Part shown: positions 1 to 6,207 of the stretch, one piece after another | Position numbering within the stretch: the first letter of the stretch is position 1 | How the letters are laid out: every line of letters starts with the position of its first letter | NCBI GenBank assembly: GCA_023252115.1 | Contig: JAHEXM010000020.1 | Span: 5,483 to 12,226 of the forward strand | Length of the DNA: 6,744 bases | DNA from: Micrococcales bacterium | Lineage (GTDB): Bacteria; Actinomycetota; Actinomycetes; S36-B12; UBA10799 | Direction of reading: 5' to 3' | The notes under the pieces: generated by a model | Seen by the model: only the letters and a program-made list of their open reading frames with translations | Database searches by the model: none | Told to the model about the DNA's origin: nothing | Made by a program: the position numbers and the translations under genes

Positions 1-36
1 CAAGGTACCCAGTTTGCGCGCGGCAATTGGAAAAGC

Positions 37-783
37 TCAGCCGGTGACATCGGACATGGAGTTGTGACTGAATGTCCCGGATGCACGCAAAAGTGCAAAT
101 CGAGCAAACAGTTCTTCTGAATACCAGCCGACTCGATCGGTGTCCGCAATTGCCTGCGCGTGTGCTGTTGTTTCGTACGCAAAGGCATTAAGGCGTGCCG
201 AGCTATCCCAAATCGAAAATGTCCCCTGCAGTCCGACTGGAGCTTCGCCGATGCCGGTGGTGAGTCTCATTCCGGGCGCACGTGCCACAGCTGTCACGAT
301 CGGCGGGACTGCACGGCGAAACGTGTTCATTTTTCGCAACCGGATGCGTGCGCGGGTAATTGAAGCGACCGGGCCATCCCACGGTGCGGTTGCAACAGGC
401 GTGAATGGTTCGCGGCGCGACCAACTTCCGCGAGTACTCAGCGGCCGCATCACAAACTCTGCACGTTCAGTTGCATCCTTGTCCCACGCTGCCACGATCG
501 CACCGTGCTCGAACACGCGCGCATCAGCTTCGCTGTTCCAAACGGCCAGCACACCCCAATGATGCGGATCAGCTTCACGAATCGAAAAAGTGTTTCCGGA
601 ACCAGTGCCGAGCAATTTTGCGAATCGCAGTCCGTGTGTCTGGGCAATCGCGCGGCGTTGGCTCACCATGCGACTCAATGCGATCGGAATTGTTCGAGTG
701 GGAATGCCCCACAAATGCATGGTTACGATCGGCGCGACCGAGTCATTCTCAATACTCGACGCAGACGATTGGCTTTTGGGCAT
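37..783 (-). CDS. CrtA-like (spheroidene monooxygenase family) protein
   Basis: A 248-residue protein recognised by family feel as CrtA-like. CrtA in purple bacteria is an oxygenase acting on the carotenoid spheroidene. Actinobacterial members of this family need not act on carotenoids, and the substrate here is unknown. Seen: two similar halves. Residues 51-92 (GLRFAKLLGTGSG, then LAVWNSEADARVFE) resemble residues 171-204 (GMRLTTGIGE, then TFSIWDSSARLNAFAYE), as expected of a tandem ferredoxin-like (dimeric alpha/beta barrel) fold. RPLSTRGSWSRREPF (113-127) and WYSEELFARF (220-229) read like family hallmark blocks. No signal peptide or membrane segment is apparent. The ATG lies 3 nt after the stop of the upstream ATPase-like gene with no clear ribosome binding site, so translational coupling is likely. 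Met22 (codon at 718-720) is a possible shorter start. No carotenoid gene is visible nearby, so a carotenoid role is not supported by context. Confidence 0.75.
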   Translation of the reverse strand: MPKSQSSASSIENDSVAPIVTMHLWGIPTRTIPIALSRMVSQRRAIAQTHGLRFAKLLGTGSGNTFSIREADPHHWGVLAVWNSEADARVFEHGAIVAAWDKDATERAEFVMRPLSTRGSWSRREPFTPVATAPWDGPVASITRARIRLRKMNTFRRAVPPIVTAVARAPGMRLTTGIGEAPVGLQGTFSIWDSSARLNAFAYETTAHAQAIADTDRVGWYSEELFARFALLRASGTFSHNSMSDVTG

Positions 784-786
784 GAA

Positions 787-1413
787 TCAGATTGGGTCAG
801 ATGCAACTGATGGTGCAATCGCTTGCATGTCCACAATTTTCGTAGCTCCGGGCACACTTTCCGCTCGGTCGGCGGAAACGATCACCATTCGGCCATTTGC
901 AGCGAGCGATGAGGCGGCCTTTGCGACCGCCAAAGCGTGATCGGGGGACAAGCCCTCGGTGCCCGGTGCCAGTGCGATGAGTGAAGCACCGGAAGCGCCA
1001 GCAATCGCCAAAGCGTGGATCCGTCGCTGCCAAGGCTGGCGGTCAGTCACCAGTGCTGGATCCGCGAGCGATGCCAGTTCAGCAATTGCTGAGCCGCTTT
1101 GGCTATCGATGCTCAGTTGGCCGGTCAGCATGCAGTGATGCGGACCGAGCACTCCACTCAAAACGGCTGCGACCGCGGCTCGCTCGGCAGGCGAACCGCC
1201 ACAAAGCGCCACGAGGTCCCCGCGTTGCGCTCGCATTGATAGCGACCGAAAAAGTGGGTGACCGTGACGGCCCACCGCTGACAGATCACGAACTACCAGT
1301 CCGTTGGTTTCCTCGTCCGTGTCATGCCGCAGATCGATGACCGCGTCTGCAGACGCATCATGCCCGTGCAGATCGGCCCCAGGTGGCGGGTCGGACTCGA
1401 TACCCATAGGCAC
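787..1413 (-). CDS. Degenerate ABC-ATPase-like protein, probably catalytically inactive
   Basis: A 208-residue protein whose layout follows an ABC-transporter ATPase while the catalytic residues are gone. Residues 38-60 resemble the N-terminal beta strands (GLVVRDLSAVGRHGHPLFRS). The Walker A place reads VALCGGSPAERAAV (68-81), with no GK(S/T). The Walker B/D-loop place reads LIALAPGTEGLSP (145-157), which aligns with the usual hhhhDEPTxGLDP but lacks D, E and the D-loop D. The strand that usually ends in the H-loop reads MVIVSADRA (176-184) without His. No LSGGQ signature is present before residue 130. The frame is open and the protein looks intact, so a pseudoenzyme is more likely than a decayed gene. 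The GTG at 1413 is chosen because AGGGGTGGG lies just upstream on the minus strand; an ATG two codons later (1407) is the alternative. It is followed after 3 nt by the CrtA-like gene, with which it probably forms an operon. The function is unknown, and the ABC assignment rests on motif placement only. Confidence 0.6.
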   Translation of the reverse strand: MPMGIESDPPPGADLHGHDASADAVIDLRHDTDEETNGLVVRDLSAVGRHGHPLFRSLSMRAQRGDLVALCGGSPAERAAVAAVLSGVLGPHHCMLTGQLSIDSQSGSAIAELASLADPALVTDRQPWQRRIHALAIAGASGASLIALAPGTEGLSPDHALAVAKAASSLAANGRMVIVSADRAESVPGATKIVDMQAIAPSVASDPI

Positions 1414-1436
1414 ACGTTACGACCCACCCCTGACAA

Positions 1437-1458
1437 GCCAGCAAAGACTCGCCAGCAA
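1437..1458. repeat. 8-bp direct repeat in divergent intergenic spacer
   Basis: GCCAGCAA occurs at 1437-1444 and again at 1451-1458, with a 14-bp period. It lies in the spacer between the divergent ATPase-like gene (start 1413, minus) and the decarboxylase gene (start 1505, plus). A direct repeat with this spacing could be a pair of regulator half-sites on one helix face, but 8 bp is short and may be chance. No convincing -35/-10 pair was found in this spacer for either direction. Confidence 0.3.
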
Positions 1459-1491
1459 CGGGCTCGGCGCGCAGTTTGTCGATGTGGCGCG

Positions 1492-1497
1492 AGAGGA
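1492..1497 (+). promoter_or_regulatory. Ribosome binding site deciding the decarboxylase start
   Basis: AGAGGA lies 7 nt before the GTG at 1505. This is the best Shine-Dalgarno-like match among the in-frame start candidates (TTG 1304, ATG 1337, GTG 1484, GTG 1505). The two upstream candidates would put the start inside the divergent gene, and GTG 1484 has no comparable site. Confidence 0.55.
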
Positions 1498-1504
1498 TCA
1501 CGGC

Positions 1505-2815
1505 GTGGATCTGTCCAGCTCAGCGCATCATGCGTTCGCGGCGGATGCTGACGGCTTAGCTCGAGCGCTCGAGGAGCTGGTCGCACATCACGGTGCAGCT
1601 GTCGCCGAAGCTGGTACTACACCGCTTCCGGACGGCATTCCAGCCGACGGGATAGGACCGGAAGCCGCCCTCGCGCTGTTGGCGCCCCTCGCGCTCGATA
1701 CCGCCACTTCGTTGTGGGCTCCGACCGCGGCTGCTCACATGGATACGCCGACGCCGTGGATCACTTGGGCAGCTGCTTCTTGGACGGCAGCGCAGAGCCA
1801 GAACTTGCTGCATCGGCGCTCGGCCCCGGGAGCATTGGCACTCGAGGACACCTTGATGAGTTGGCTCGCACCGATGTGGGGGATGCACGGTGGCCATGTC
1901 GTTCCCGGCGCAACCATCGCAAACCTCACGGCGCTATGGGCAGCGCGTGATGGCGCTGGCGCTTCACGAATCGTGACGTCGGAAGCGGCCCACGTATCGA
2001 TTGCAAAGTCCGCACGACTACTGGGGATGCCGTTGTTCACCTTGCCCACTGACAGCCAGGACCGGATCAGCCTTGATGCACTCGCAGATATGACGAGACG
2101 GAATCCAGCCGAGATGGACCGCACTGCCGTTGTGCTGACAGCCGGGACTTCAGCTGCCGGATCGATTGATCAATTCGATGGTGCGCGGCGGGCCGTTTCT
2201 GCGTTTGGTGCCCATGCGCCGTGGTGGCATATCGATGCGGCATGGGCTGGACCTCTCGTCTTTTCCGAACGCCATCGCAAGGCCCTCGATGGCATCGCCC
2301 GCGCTGACTCAGTGTCGGTGGCTACTCACAAGTGGCTATTTCAGCCCACTGAAGCGGCAGTGGTGCTATTTCGTGATCTGACTAGGGCAAATTCAGCGTT
2401 GCAGTTTTTTGGGCCTGGCGATGCCAACCAAATCGGGCTACTGGGCTCCCGGGCCGACCGATCGCTGACGTTGGTACTAACCCTGCTGGCATATGGCAAG
2501 GCAGGCGTCGGGGCTTGGATTGACCAGTGCATCCAACAGATCGCGGCGCTCGAACAAGCTATGCGGACCCGAGACGACGTCGAACTTTTCGGCCGGCCCT
2601 CTTCGGGAATCTTGTTGTGGCGTCCAACTCAAGCAGATGTTGACACCGTAGCTGCCGGACTCGATCCGGGTTCTGCATCTGTGGTTTACGCCCGCGGGCA
2701 GCGCTGGATCCGGCATGTGGCAGCTAGCCCGCTCTTGGATGCCGATGAGCTCTTGTACGGCATCGAGGCGGCGCTGCGTTCGAGTGATAGCGAAAAAGAT
2801 GCGGATCCTGCTTAA
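1505..2815 (+). CDS. PLP-dependent group II amino acid decarboxylase
   Basis: A 436-residue fold-type I PLP enzyme of the group II decarboxylase family (aromatic-L-amino-acid, glutamate and diaminobutyrate decarboxylases), expected to be cytosolic and to turn an amino acid into an amine plus CO2. Seen, numbered from GTG 1505: GGHVVPGATIANLTAL (129-144) at the phosphate-binding loop; AHVSIAKSARLLG (162-174), whose His163 should stack on the PLP ring; TAGTSAAGSID (212-222); WHIDAAWAG (241-249), with Asp244 for the pyridine nitrogen; and THKWLFQP (274-281), with Lys276 as the Schiff-base lysine. The C-terminal small domain follows (GLLGSRADRS onward). The family usually has GGT where this protein has PGAT, a difference I recall from a related actinobacterial subgroup. 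The substrate cannot be read from the sequence. An open frame extends back to 1304, but that part overlaps the divergent gene and does not look like family sequence. The gene stands alone; the next gene is 82 nt downstream under its own promoter. Confidence 0.85.
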   Translation: MDLSSSAHHAFAADADGLARALEELVAHHGAAVAEAGTTPLPDGIPADGIGPEAALALLAPLALDTATSLWAPTAAAHMDTPTPWITWAAASWTAAQSQNLLHRRSAPGALALEDTLMSWLAPMWGMHGGHVVPGATIANLTALWAARDGAGASRIVTSEAAHVSIAKSARLLGMPLFTLPTDSQDRISLDALADMTRRNPAEMDRTAVVLTAGTSAAGSIDQFDGARRAVSAFGAHAPWWHIDAAWAGPLVFSERHRKALDGIARADSVSVATHKWLFQPTEAAVVLFRDLTRANSALQFFGPGDANQIGLLGSRADRSLTLVLTLLAYGKAGVGAWIDQCIQQIAALEQAMRTRDDVELFGRPSSGILLWRPTQADVDTVAAGLDPGSASVVYARGQRWIRHVAASPLLDADELLYGIEAALRSSDSEKDADPA

Positions 2816-2821
2816 AAGGAG

Positions 2822-2851
2822 TTGACTCAGACCCCTGTTCGAACATATGTT
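2822..2851 (+). promoter_or_regulatory. Putative sigma-70-type promoter of the HEPN gene
   Basis: TTGACT (2822-2827, five of six to the -35 consensus) and TATGTT (2846-2851, four of six to the -10 consensus) are 18 nt apart. The predicted transcription start near 2858 would give a leader of about 40 nt to the ATG at 2898. The -10 element lies inside the LexA-type palindrome, so a bound repressor would block polymerase. Confidence 0.55.
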
Positions 2852-2854
2852 CGA
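2839..2854. promoter_or_regulatory. LexA-binding SOS box
   Basis: The 16-bp perfect palindrome TCGAACATATGTTCGA matches the SOS box of mycobacteria and other Actinobacteria, TCGAAC-N4-GTTCGA, at every defined position. It overlaps the -10 of the putative promoter and ends 43 nt before the HEPN start codon, which is the usual place for a LexA operator. A further outer pair, CTGTTC (2835-2840) and GAACAG (2864-2869), flanks it and may be a weaker extra half-site or chance. LexA itself is not encoded in the window. Confidence 0.85.
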
Positions 2855-2883
2855 TCCCGTTGGGAACAGAGCACTTCACAGTC

Positions 2884-2890
2884 GGGAGGA
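2884..2890 (+). promoter_or_regulatory. Strong ribosome binding site of the HEPN gene
   Basis: GGGAGGA lies 7 nt before the ATG at 2898 and fixes that start. It is the strongest Shine-Dalgarno match in the window. Confidence 0.75.
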
Positions 2891-2897
2891 TTGACCA

Positions 2898-3326
2898 ATG
2901 GGAGGACTTCGAAAAGTCCCGCAATCGGATGCGGTTAACGATCTGCTCACCTTGGCCGGCTTCGGGTTAGCCGAAGCAGCGGGGGAGCCAAGGGCGCATC
3001 TTCGATTTGCTGCAGCGCATTTGGCGGCGTTGCGAGGTGCGGCAGCCATGGTGGCGGCTCGTTCGCCAGCTTCGAGTCGCGGTCGGGTGCGTAGCGTGTG
3101 GGAATTACTTGCTGCGGCGGCTCCGGAATTCGCTGAATGGGCTGCCTTTTTTCAAGCTGGGGCTTCGAAGCGGTCCGCCGCGCAGGCTGGTGTTCCAGTG
3201 GTGAGTGCTCGCGAAGCGGATGATCTTTATCGAGATGCAGTCTCGTTCGTGAACCTTGTTCGATCAGCGGTTGATGTTCCTTTGGTTCTGCCAGTTGCCG
3301 AACGGGCGTTGGCAGCGACCGGTTAG
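2898..3326 (+). CDS. SAV_6107-family HEPN domain protein, SOS-box controlled
   Basis: A 142-residue, alanine-rich, largely helical protein recognised as the SAV_6107 type of HEPN domain, known mainly from Actinobacteria. Seen: RFAAAH (36-41), which fits the R-x4-6-H pattern of HEPN ribonucleases; ELLAAAAPEFAEWAAFFQAGASKR (69-92, a block that looks typical of the family); and SAREADDLYRDAVSFVNLV (103-121). HEPN domains often act as RNases or toxins, or as adaptor helices in stress and immunity systems. RNase activity here is inference, because the motif lies in an early helix, not the usual late one, and no antitoxin gene is adjacent. A perfect LexA box and a matching promoter lie directly upstream, so expression after DNA damage is expected. 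hemY begins 82 nt downstream on the same strand, with an inverted repeat between them. The protein's exact role is unknown to me. Confidence 0.8.
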   Translation: MGGLRKVPQSDAVNDLLTLAGFGLAEAAGEPRAHLRFAAAHLAALRGAAAMVAARSPASSRGRVRSVWELLAAAAPEFAEWAAFFQAGASKRSAAQAGVPVVSAREADDLYRDAVSFVNLVRSAVDVPLVLPVAERALAATG

Positions 3327-3335
3327 AAAGATCAG

Positions 3336-3377
3336 GCCTTTTGGAATCCATTGGGTAATTCCGCTAGGGCAAAAGGC
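3336..3377 (+). other. Inverted repeat / hairpin between the HEPN gene and hemY
   Basis: GCCTTTTG (3336-3343) and CAAAAGGC (3370-3377) are perfect 8-bp inverted repeats. Inside them GGAAT (3343-3347) and ATTCC (3358-3362) can pair around a 10-nt loop, leaving a bulge on the 3' side. The structure lies 10 nt after the HEPN stop and 31 nt before the hemY ATG. It lacks a GC-rich stem and a U tract, so it is a weak candidate for an intrinsic terminator. It could instead be an operator or a leader structure for hemY. Confidence 0.4.
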
Positions 3378-3408
3378 ATTTCGATAGCGCAAGTGAGAAG
3401 CTTCGGGC

Positions 3409-5046
3409 ATGTCAGGCAATCAGCGGCGCCGGCCAAGTTTGCGGGTAATCGCAGGAGACCTTGTTCAGGAGACCGCGCGGCAGACGGGCGCAGCGGCTGT
3501 GGTTCGCAGTGCGCGCGACTCGCTCGTGCCGAGTCCGCGCGTAGCGGAGGTTGAAGAGAACAATCCGGCCCCAGGTGAAGAGCCAACGCGCATTGCCGTG
3601 ATTGGCGGTGGCATCGCTGGCCTCTCGGCTGCGTGGGCGCTAGTGAAGGACAAGTCCGCTGACGTTGAAGTCACGATCTACGAGGCCTCGCCTGAAGTGG
3701 GCGGAAAAATTCGACTGGGCGAGATCGATGGCATCGCAATCGATGAGGGTGCTGAGTCGCTCTTGGCCGTTCGTCCCGAGGCCCTTGCCCTCGCCAGGTC
3801 GGTCGGTCTCGCGGGATCCATCGTCAACCCGGCAACCTCGCAAGCTTCGGTTTGGTCGCGTGGTGAACTTCGACCATTGCCGCCAGGACTGATCACCGGT
3901 ATTCCCACGGACTTACATGCACTCGCGACGAGCGGGATCTTGTCGGTGCCTGGACTCTTCCGGATTCCGCTGGACCACTGGTTGCCGCAGACTCGAATCG
4001 AAGGGGACATCTCGGTCGGCGATTTTGTCGCAACACGTCTCGGTTCAGAAGTCGTCGATCGGTTGGTTGAGCCGATGCTCGGTGGTGTCTACGCCGGACG
4101 CGCACAGGACCTGAGTCTGGAGATGGCCGTACCAGCCTTGTTTCGATTGGCAAAGCGTGAACGGTCATTGCTTCGAGCCGCTCACGAAGCCCGAGCAACT
4201 GGTGCCGCACCCAGTGGTGCACGCCGTGGCCCGGTGTTCGCTGGAATCTCTGGCGGCGTTGGACGGCTACCGATTGCGCTAGCCGATCGACTCACGAAGC
4301 GCGGGGTCACCATTGACACCGGCGCAACCGTCACTGGCCTGCGGTCAAATGAACGCGGCTGGCGACTCATAGTTTCGCATCACGGCCAGCCTGAACGCGT
4401 CAATGTGGATGCCGTCGTCTTGGCCGCGCCGGCCGCAAGTGCTGCGCGCCTGTTGCGCCAGGCCAATCCCCATGCGGCGGCAATCCTGGATGGCATCAAC
4501 TATGCAAGCGTCGGACTGGTCACGCTCGCCTACGATCCAGAACAGGTTCCGGCAACTGTGCAAGGAAGCGGGATGCTCGTTCCGCCCATCGAAGGCTTGT
4601 CAGTGAAAGCGGCAACGTATTCATCGCGCAAGTGGGCATGGGTCGCGCGTTCCGGCGCGGTTCGCAAATCGAGCTCGCGAAAGAACAGCCACTACATGCT
4701 GGTGCGCGCTTCGCTGGGCCGATTTGGTGAGCCAGAAGTCTTACAACGTGAAGACGACGAACTCGCTGCACTTGCTGCGGCAGAACTGAACCTGATGGCA
4801 GGACTTCCCGAAAAGCCGATTGCACATCGGGTTACCCGTTGGGGTGGAGCGCTTCCGCAATACACGGTGGGGCATCGCGGTCGAATCGCTCGCGTTCGTG
4901 AACTATTGATTGACACGCCGGGCATCGCGGTCTGCGGTGCGGCATATGACGGCGTGGGTATTGCAGCGTGCATTGGCTCTGCGCAATTTGCGGCCAGCCA
5001 GCTCGTTTCGTACTTGGCCGAAAAGGAAAAATGGGCGCATGGCTGA
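3409..5046 (+). CDS. hemY: Coproporphyrinogen III oxidase, HemY/CgoX type
   Basis: A 545-residue FAD enzyme. In Actinobacteria this family (older name protoporphyrinogen oxidase HemY) oxidises coproporphyrinogen III to coproporphyrin III with O2, releasing H2O2, in the coproporphyrin-dependent heme pathway. Seen: the dinucleotide-binding fold RIAVIGGGIAGLSAAWAL (61-78) with GxGxxG; YEASPEVGGKIR (91-102) with the glutamate that binds FAD ribose; RLVEPMLGGVYAGR (218-231); RWGGALPQYTVGH (477-489); and the C-terminal FAD block AVCGAAYDGVGIAACIGSA (507-525). The family is usually about 470 residues. The excess is an N-terminal stretch of some 60 residues with many Arg, Ala and Glu before the FAD fold. 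GAGAAG (3395-3400) 8 nt upstream supports ATG 3409; GTG 3499 and GTG 3526 are shorter alternatives without good sites. No hemE lies directly upstream, unlike in many actinobacteria. The 3' end overlaps hemQ by 8 nt. Confidence 0.93.
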   Translation: MSGNQRRRPSLRVIAGDLVQETARQTGAAAVVRSARDSLVPSPRVAEVEENNPAPGEEPTRIAVIGGGIAGLSAAWALVKDKSADVEVTIYEASPEVGGKIRLGEIDGIAIDEGAESLLAVRPEALALARSVGLAGSIVNPATSQASVWSRGELRPLPPGLITGIPTDLHALATSGILSVPGLFRIPLDHWLPQTRIEGDISVGDFVATRLGSEVVDRLVEPMLGGVYAGRAQDLSLEMAVPALFRLAKRERSLLRAAHEARATGAAPSGARRGPVFAGISGGVGRLPIALADRLTKRGVTIDTGATVTGLRSNERGWRLIVSHHGQPERVNVDAVVLAAPAASAARLLRQANPHAAAILDGINYASVGLVTLAYDPEQVPATVQGSGMLVPPIEGLSVKAATYSSRKWAWVARSGAVRKSSSRKNSHYMLVRASLGRFGEPEVLQREDDELAALAAAELNLMAGLPEKPIAHRVTRWGGALPQYTVGHRGRIARVRELLIDTPGIAVCGAAYDGVGIAACIGSAQFAASQLVSYLAEKEKWAHG

Positions 5047-5752
5047 TTCCTCAAAAGATGCGGTACCAAGTGCTCGTGACATTAATGAACAGATTCGCTA
5101 CACGATGTGGTCGGTATTTTCCGTGGACCATTCGACGAAGGCAGATGCACTTGATGGCGGGAGTGCCGAGCGGGTTCACGCCTTGATTGATGAAATGGCC
5201 GCAGACGATCTTGTTGTGCGCGGTTGGTACGACGTCGGTGGGTTACGCGCCGACGCTGAAGTGATGTTGTGGGCGCACGCTCCGAGCAGTGATGTGCTGC
5301 AAGACTTCTATCACCGTGTGCGCAAGACTGATTTTGGCGCACGACTCAAGCCCGTGTGGTCGCAAATGGCGTTGCATCGGCCTGCGGAGTTCAACAAGTC
5401 GCACGTGCCCGAGTTCATGGCAAGCGACCGTGAATATGGCTACGTATGTGTGTACCCATTTGTTCGGTCCTTTGAGTGGTACTTGCTTCCGGATGAAGAG
5501 CGGCGCGAGATGCTGATGGAACACGGGATCATGGGTCGGGAATATCCCGATGTGCGAGCCAACACAGTCCCGGCATTCGCGTTAGGCGACTACGAATGGA
5601 TTTTGGCATTCGAAGGCGATGACTTGTCTCGTATCGTCGACTTGATGCGTCACCTGCGAGCTTCACGAGCACGAATGCATGTACGGGAGGAAATTCCGTT
5701 TTACACCGGCCGCAGACGCGAGCTCGCAACTCTGATGAGGGATGTGACATGA
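5039..5752 (+). CDS. hemQ: Coproheme decarboxylase HemQ/ChdC
   Basis: A 237-residue chlorite-dismutase-fold enzyme that performs the last step of the coproporphyrin-dependent pathway: two H2O2-dependent oxidative decarboxylations of coproheme III to heme b. Seen: Tyr139 in VYPFVRSFEWY (138-148), the expected radical tyrosine; His162 in MLMEHGIMGREYP (158-170), the proximal iron ligand; and His122 in FNKSHVPEFM (118-127), the distal histidine typical of actinobacterial enzymes. These three residues keep the spacing I recall for the Corynebacterium diphtheriae enzyme (His118, Tyr135, His158) with a constant offset of four. The length is normal for the actinobacterial group. The ATG at 5039 overlaps the end of hemY (ATGGCTGA), with AGGA at 5024-5027 upstream. 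The same frame is open back to 4910, but that part lies inside hemY and is not family sequence. The stop overlaps the msrB start by 4 nt (ATGA). Confidence 0.95.
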   Translation: MADSSKDAVPSARDINEQIRYTMWSVFSVDHSTKADALDGGSAERVHALIDEMAADDLVVRGWYDVGGLRADAEVMLWAHAPSSDVLQDFYHRVRKTDFGARLKPVWSQMALHRPAEFNKSHVPEFMASDREYGYVCVYPFVRSFEWYLLPDEERREMLMEHGIMGREYPDVRANTVPAFALGDYEWILAFEGDDLSRIVDLMRHLRASRARMHVREEIPFYTGRRRELATLMRDVT

Positions 5753-6198
5753 AGGATCCAGCACACGACGGAACCACCAGACCAGACGGCACCCCGTACC
5801 CCGTTGCCATCGACGAGAAAGAGTGGAAAGAAAAACTCTCTCGCCAGGAGTACGACGTTTTACGGCGCGCTGGCACTGAACGTCCTCACACTGGCGAATA
5901 CGTCGACACCAAGACCAAGGGCGTGTATTCGTGCCGCGCCTGTGGGCACGAGTTGTTTTCGTCCGAGTCAAAGTTTGATTCGCACTGCGGTTGGCCGTCA
6001 TTTTTTACCCCGCTAGCTGGGGACTCGGTGGTATTGCTTGAGGATCGCTCGATGATGTCGGTGCGCACTGAAGCGCGTTGCGCAAACTGCGGTTCACACC
6101 TAGGACACGTTTTCGAAGGCGAGGGTTACAACACGCCAACGGATCAACGGTGGTGCATCAACTCGATCAGTGTTCGTTTAGAGCCCGCCGAGGACTAG
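5749..6198 (+). CDS. msrB: Peptide-methionine (R)-S-oxide reductase MsrB
   Basis: A 149-residue cytosolic repair enzyme that reduces the R epimer of methionine sulfoxide in proteins, usually with thioredoxin as reductant. Seen: zinc-site cysteines Cys62/Cys65 (YSCRACG) and Cys111/Cys114 (CANCG); Cys80 in the CGWPSF motif, the likely resolving cysteine; HLGHVF (117-122); and the catalytic Cys136 in RWCINSIS (134-141). Cys80 and Cys136 are 56 residues apart, the same spacing I recall for the two redox cysteines of the Neisseria PilB MsrB domain. The protein has one MsrB domain, normal length and no signal peptide. Its ATG overlaps the hemQ stop by 4 nt, so it is translationally coupled to heme synthesis. 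A nearby msrB-hemQ arrangement also occurs in Mycobacterium tuberculosis (Rv2674, Rv2676c). The 9-nt gap to the next gene suggests the operon continues. Confidence 0.95.
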   Translation: MKDPAHDGTTRPDGTPYPVAIDEKEWKEKLSRQEYDVLRRAGTERPHTGEYVDTKTKGVYSCRACGHELFSSESKFDSHCGWPSFFTPLAGDSVVLLEDRSMMSVRTEARCANCGSHLGHVFEGEGYNTPTDQRWCINSISVRLEPAED

Positions 6199-6207
6199 CC
6201 TGCCAAC

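Noticed and set aside
1..36. Possible terminator or gene end beyond the CrtA-like stop
   Set aside because: Only 36 bases are available; the imperfect CCAGTT/AATTGG pairing is too weak to call.
140..785. Plus-strand frames opposite the CrtA-like gene
   Set aside because: They are rich in Arg, Ser and Cys, match no family, and mirror the minus-strand coding sequence.
787..1413. Pseudogene call for the ATPase-like gene
   Set aside because: The frame is intact, with a plausible start and tight coupling to the next gene. Loss of catalytic residues alone fits a pseudoenzyme better than decay.
1304..1504. N-terminal extension of the decarboxylase frame back to TTG 1304 or ATG 1337
   Set aside because: It overlaps the start of the divergent gene, lacks a ribosome binding site, and its translation (Ser/Cys/Arg-rich) does not resemble the family. 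GTG 1505 has AGAGGA at the right distance.
2822..2938. Small frame from TTG 2822 after AAAGGAG, spanning the promoter region
   Set aside because: The Shine-Dalgarno-like bases touch the TTG with no spacing, the frame overlaps the -35, LexA box and HEPN start, and the peptide shows no recognisable features. AAAGGAG is probably coincidental.
3336..3377. Intrinsic terminator after the HEPN gene
   Set aside because: The outer stem is AT-rich in its centre, the inner loop is bulged, and no run of T follows on the 3' side.
4910..5038. Longer hemQ frame beginning inside hemY
   Set aside because: The extra 43 residues lie fully within the conserved C-terminal FAD region of hemY and are not HemQ-like. 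ATG 5039 gives the normal length and alignment.
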